This document shows positions 62,058 through 64,000 of a stretch of DNA of 64,000 bases, piece by piece. Both the position numbers and the translations under genes were made by a program. This DNA comes from Stenotrophomonas cyclobalanopsidis. Its GTDB lineage: Bacteria; Pseudomonadota; Gammaproteobacteria; Xanthomonadales; Xanthomonadaceae. Location: positions 17,578-81,577 of the forward strand of contig NZ_VYKI01000015.1 of NCBI RefSeq assembly GCF_008710035.1, read 5' to 3'. The notes beneath the pieces are model-generated. The model searched no databases. It worked only from the letters and a program-made list of their open reading frames with translations, and had not been told where the DNA came from. Numbering within the stretch: position 1 is the first letter of the stretch; each line of letters starts with the position of its first letter.

Positions 62058-63035
62058 TTACGGCAGGACGCCCAGCAGCTCGACGTCGAAGGTCAGTGCG
62101 GCGTTCGGGCCGATCGGGCCACCCGGGGTGCCGTTCTCGCCATAGGCCAGGTCGCCCGGGATCCAGAAGCGGTACTTGGAGCCGACCGGCATCAGGGCGA
62201 CGCCCTCGGTCCAGCCCTTGATGACCTGGTCCAGGCCGAATTCGGCCGGGCCACGACCGGCGGAGCTGTCAAACACGGTGCCGTCCAGCAGCTTGCCTTC
62301 GTAGTTCACGCGCACCTTGCTGGTCGGCAACGGGCGCTCGCCGCTACCCGGGCGGATCACCTGGTATTGCAGGCCCGAGGCGGTGGTCACCACGCCCGGC
62401 TGGGTCTTGTTCTTGGCCAGGAATGCATTGCCTTCCTGACGGTTGGTCTGCGCGGCCTGGGCGGCCTTGGCCTGCATTTCAGCCTGCTTGGTGCCCATGA
62501 ACGACTGGATGGTCGCGGTCGCGTCCGCTTCGGTCATCTTCGGCTGGCCCTTGGTCAGGCCGGTGCTGATCGCTTCGAACAGCGAGGCGGTGTCGATGTC
62601 GTCCTTCAGCTGGGCCAGCGACGGGCCGACCGAGTACGCACCGATCATCTGCGCGACCTTGACGCGGTCGACCTTGGCCGGCTGCGAGCCCGGGGCCATG
62701 CCCGGAACCTCCTGGCCGTTGCGGGCCATCACGACCTGGCGCAGGGCCGCATCGGTGGCCTTGGCCTGGTCCTGGGTGATCTGCGGCTGCAGGCCTTCGA
62801 ACGAACGCTCGACGGCGGTACGCAGGGCAGCCACGTCGATTTCATCGGCGATCGGCGCGAACGACTTGGCCACATCCAGACCGATGGCATAGCCGAGCTT
62901 CTGCTTGGGGGAATTCAAGGTTGCGGTCTCCTTGGCGGCCGCCGGTGCGGCCGGTTGTTGCGACAGGGCGACACCGGAGGTGCCCATCGCCAGAATCAGA
63001 ACCGACGCCGCTGCGCCGCGCATTCCCATCTTCAT
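62058..63035 (-). CDS. FKBP-type peptidyl-prolyl isomerase, periplasmic
   Basis: A folding catalyst of 325 residues with a signal peptide ([18 protein letters not shown], cleavage near VALSQQ). The N-terminal FKBP_N dimerisation region is longer than usual (about 35-205) and contains two similar helical segments ([14 protein letters not shown] and [15 protein letters not shown]). The C-terminal PPIase domain includes [12 protein letters not shown] and [18 protein letters not shown]. The start at 63035 is chosen because AGGA lies 8 nt before it; an ATG 9 bp upstream directly abuts the AGGA. It is Mip/FkpA-like. Confidence 0.93.
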   Translation of the reverse strand: MKMGMRGAAASVLILAMGTSGVALSQQPAAPAAAKETATLNSPKQKLGYAIGLDVAKSFAPIADEIDVAALRTAVERSFEGLQPQITQDQAKATDAALRQVVMARNGQEVPGMAPGSQPAKVDRVKVAQMIGAYSVGPSLAQLKDDIDTASLFEAISTGLTKGQPKMTEADATATIQSFMGTKQAEMQAKAAQAAQTNRQEGNAFLAKNKTQPGVVTTASGLQYQVIRPGSGERPLPTSKVRVNYEGKLLDGTVFDSSAGRGPAEFGLDQVIKGWTEGVALMPVGSKYRFWIPGDLAYGENGTPGGPIGPNAALTFDVELLGVLP

Positions 63036-63130
63036 TCGCTGCATTCCTGGAAGTGTCTGGGCGCCGACGTCGGCGCGAAACGATCATTGTCGCACGCACG
63101 CCGGAGATGTCGAGGCGTGCGCGCTTTCAT

Positions 63131-63718
63131 TCAATGCACGGCCGGTGCAGCCAGTGCCTTGTCGATGGCCGCCTTCAGCTGCGGATCATCCGGGGTGACC
63201 TTGCTGGCGAACTGGGCGATGACCTTGCCATCGCGGCCGACCAGGTACTTGTGGAAGTTCCAGCCCGGGGCGACGCCAGTGGCGGCGGTCAGGCGCTGGT
63301 ACAGCGGCGTGGCCTCCGGACCGGTGACGTGCACCTTCTCGAACATCGGGAACTTGACGCCATAGGTCAGTGTGCAGAAATCCTGGATCTGCTTCTCGTC
63401 GCCGGGCTCCTGGCCCTTGAAATCATTCGACGGGAAGCCGAGCACGGCAAAGCCCTTGCTGGCGTACTGCTTGTGCAGCGCCTCCAGGCCTTCGTACTGC
63501 GGGGTATAGCCGCACTTGCTGGCGGTGTTGACCACCAGCAGCACCTGGCCGTGGTAGCGCTTTTCCAGGTTGACCTGCTGCTTGCCGGCCAGTGGGCGGT
63601 AGCTCACATCAAGCAGGTCGGCGGCCAGGGCGGTGGCCGAGCCGGCCAGACCGAAGGCCAGGACGGTCAACAGGGACAGGCCGCGGAGGCGGCGCGGGAA
63701 AGCAGTCGGCAGAGGCAT
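63131..63718 (-). CDS. Glutathione peroxidase family protein, exported
   Basis: A 195-residue thiol peroxidase. A signal peptide (PRRLRGLSLLTVLAFGLAGS, ending near ATALAA) places it in the periplasm. The peroxidatic Cys69 is in VNTASKCGYTPQYEGL, and FPSNDFKGQEPG and NFHKYLVGRDG follow. The Cys replaces the selenocysteine of animal enzymes, and the exported form probably uses thioredoxin-like donors. GCGGA lies 9 nt before the ATG at 63718; an ATG at 63727 abuts it. Confidence 0.9.
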   Translation of the reverse strand: MPLPTAFPRRLRGLSLLTVLAFGLAGSATALAADLLDVSYRPLAGKQQVNLEKRYHGQVLLVVNTASKCGYTPQYEGLEALHKQYASKGFAVLGFPSNDFKGQEPGDEKQIQDFCTLTYGVKFPMFEKVHVTGPEATPLYQRLTAATGVAPGWNFHKYLVGRDGKVIAQFASKVTPDDPQLKAAIDKALAAPAVH

Positions 63719-63873
63719 GAGGGTCATTCCGCAGTAGCTGTTTCAGGGCTCCGGCCAGCTCGGGCCGGGAATCGGCCGAACTATAGCACCGGGGCCCGGA
63801 GCGCCTGCCGATGCAGGCCCGGCCCCACTTTGCATGGCGTGGCGGCTGCCGCCGGAACACCCGGCCAGCGCAC

Positions 63874-63953
63874 CATCGATGACATAGCATCGATGTTGCT
63901 GAATGGAAGCAGGCCGGATCGTGCTGGCTGTGCGGCGCCTGTTTTCCATTCAG
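63874..63953. other. Inverted and palindromic repeats in the terminal intergenic region
   Basis: Two copies of the self-palindrome CATCGATG (63874-63881 and 63888-63895) are separated by 6 bp. Next comes a perfect 10-bp inverted repeat CTGAATGGAA ... TTCCATTCAG (63899-63908, 63944-63953) with a 35-bp loop. They lie upstream of the peroxidase gene and of whatever begins after the window. The rest of 63719-64000 shows no convincing gene. Possible regulator sites; unproven. Confidence 0.5.
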
Positions 63954-64000
63954 ATCAATCACTTGAGGTGATATTTCGAAACTGTGACCACCCCTGCCAT

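Noticed and set aside
63609..63962. Open frame upstream of and overlapping the peroxidase gene
   Set aside because: Cys/His/Arg-rich translation without any motif, overlapping the signal peptide region of a convincing gene in another frame.

Overview
The window looks like a chromosomal segment of a Stenotrophomonas, most likely the S. maltophilia complex. The evidence is the very high GC content, the xanthomonad-type gene order (smc-zipA-ligA, rpsF-rpsR-rplI, and a split metH behind an ArsR/methyltransferase regulator), a GyrA with Gln at position 83, and above all the many GTAG-headed palindromes typical of the SMAG/REP elements of this species. I see no prophage, integron, CRISPR array, tRNA or rRNA. 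Most of the window is ordinary core genome; the unusual material is the repeat DNA between genes. All assignments come from reading the sequence; no database search was run.

Layout. 1-6076: a secreted S9 peptidase, a small conserved protein, a HipA-like kinase/DUF3037 pair, then about 1.7 kb of palindromes with a REP-associated tyrosine transposase (RAYT), two 3' fragments of it and a broken small exported gene. 6077-17751 (minus strand): PQQ glucose dehydrogenase, gyrA, mtnA, a DUF3011 protein, epmA, a GNAT acetyltransferase and ligA. 17752-19730: a plus-strand island (Tat-exported aminotransferase and a frameshifted RAYT) edged by SMAG palindromes, sitting between ligA and its usual partners zipA and smc. 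19731-26039 (minus strand): zipA, smc, the ribosomal operon rpsF-rpsR-rplI and an IscA-type protein. 26169-36947 (plus strand): asnS, small proteins, a PaiB-like protein, carbonic anhydrase, three kynurenine-pathway genes (3-hydroxyanthranilate dioxygenase, kynU, kmo), sbcB, DUF2461, an aldo/keto reductase and a DUF2939 protein. 37402-44350 (minus strand): 5'-nucleotidase, NAD kinase and the 1658-residue NAD-glutamate dehydrogenase. 44626-49730 (plus strand): a TetR-MFP-RND efflux operon with no outer membrane gene. 49870-51477 (minus strand): a small membrane protein and an acyl-CoA dehydrogenase. 51641-57620 (plus strand): a SahR-like regulator, methionine synthase split over two genes, and an MFS transporter. 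57635-63718 (minus strand): an acyltransferase, DUF2058, slyX, ugd, an FKBP isomerase and a glutathione peroxidase.

How genes work together. The sahR-metH1-metH2 unit is an autoregulated methionine/SAM-cycle operon with a 28-bp near-palindrome directly before the regulator. The kynurenine genes point to tryptophan-derived quinolinate/NAD synthesis or tryptophan catabolism. kmo is translationally chained to sbcB, DUF2461 and the reductase by stop/start overlaps. The efflux operon has a TGGAC-N6-GTCCA operator on its -10 box.

The repeats fall into at least six core-sequence families. They form three perfectly periodic tandem arrays (241 bp, 47 bp, 82 bp). Each of the two RAYT loci is flanked by a different palindrome family. 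In three places the GTAG head of a palindrome supplies the TAG stop codon of the neighbouring reading frame.
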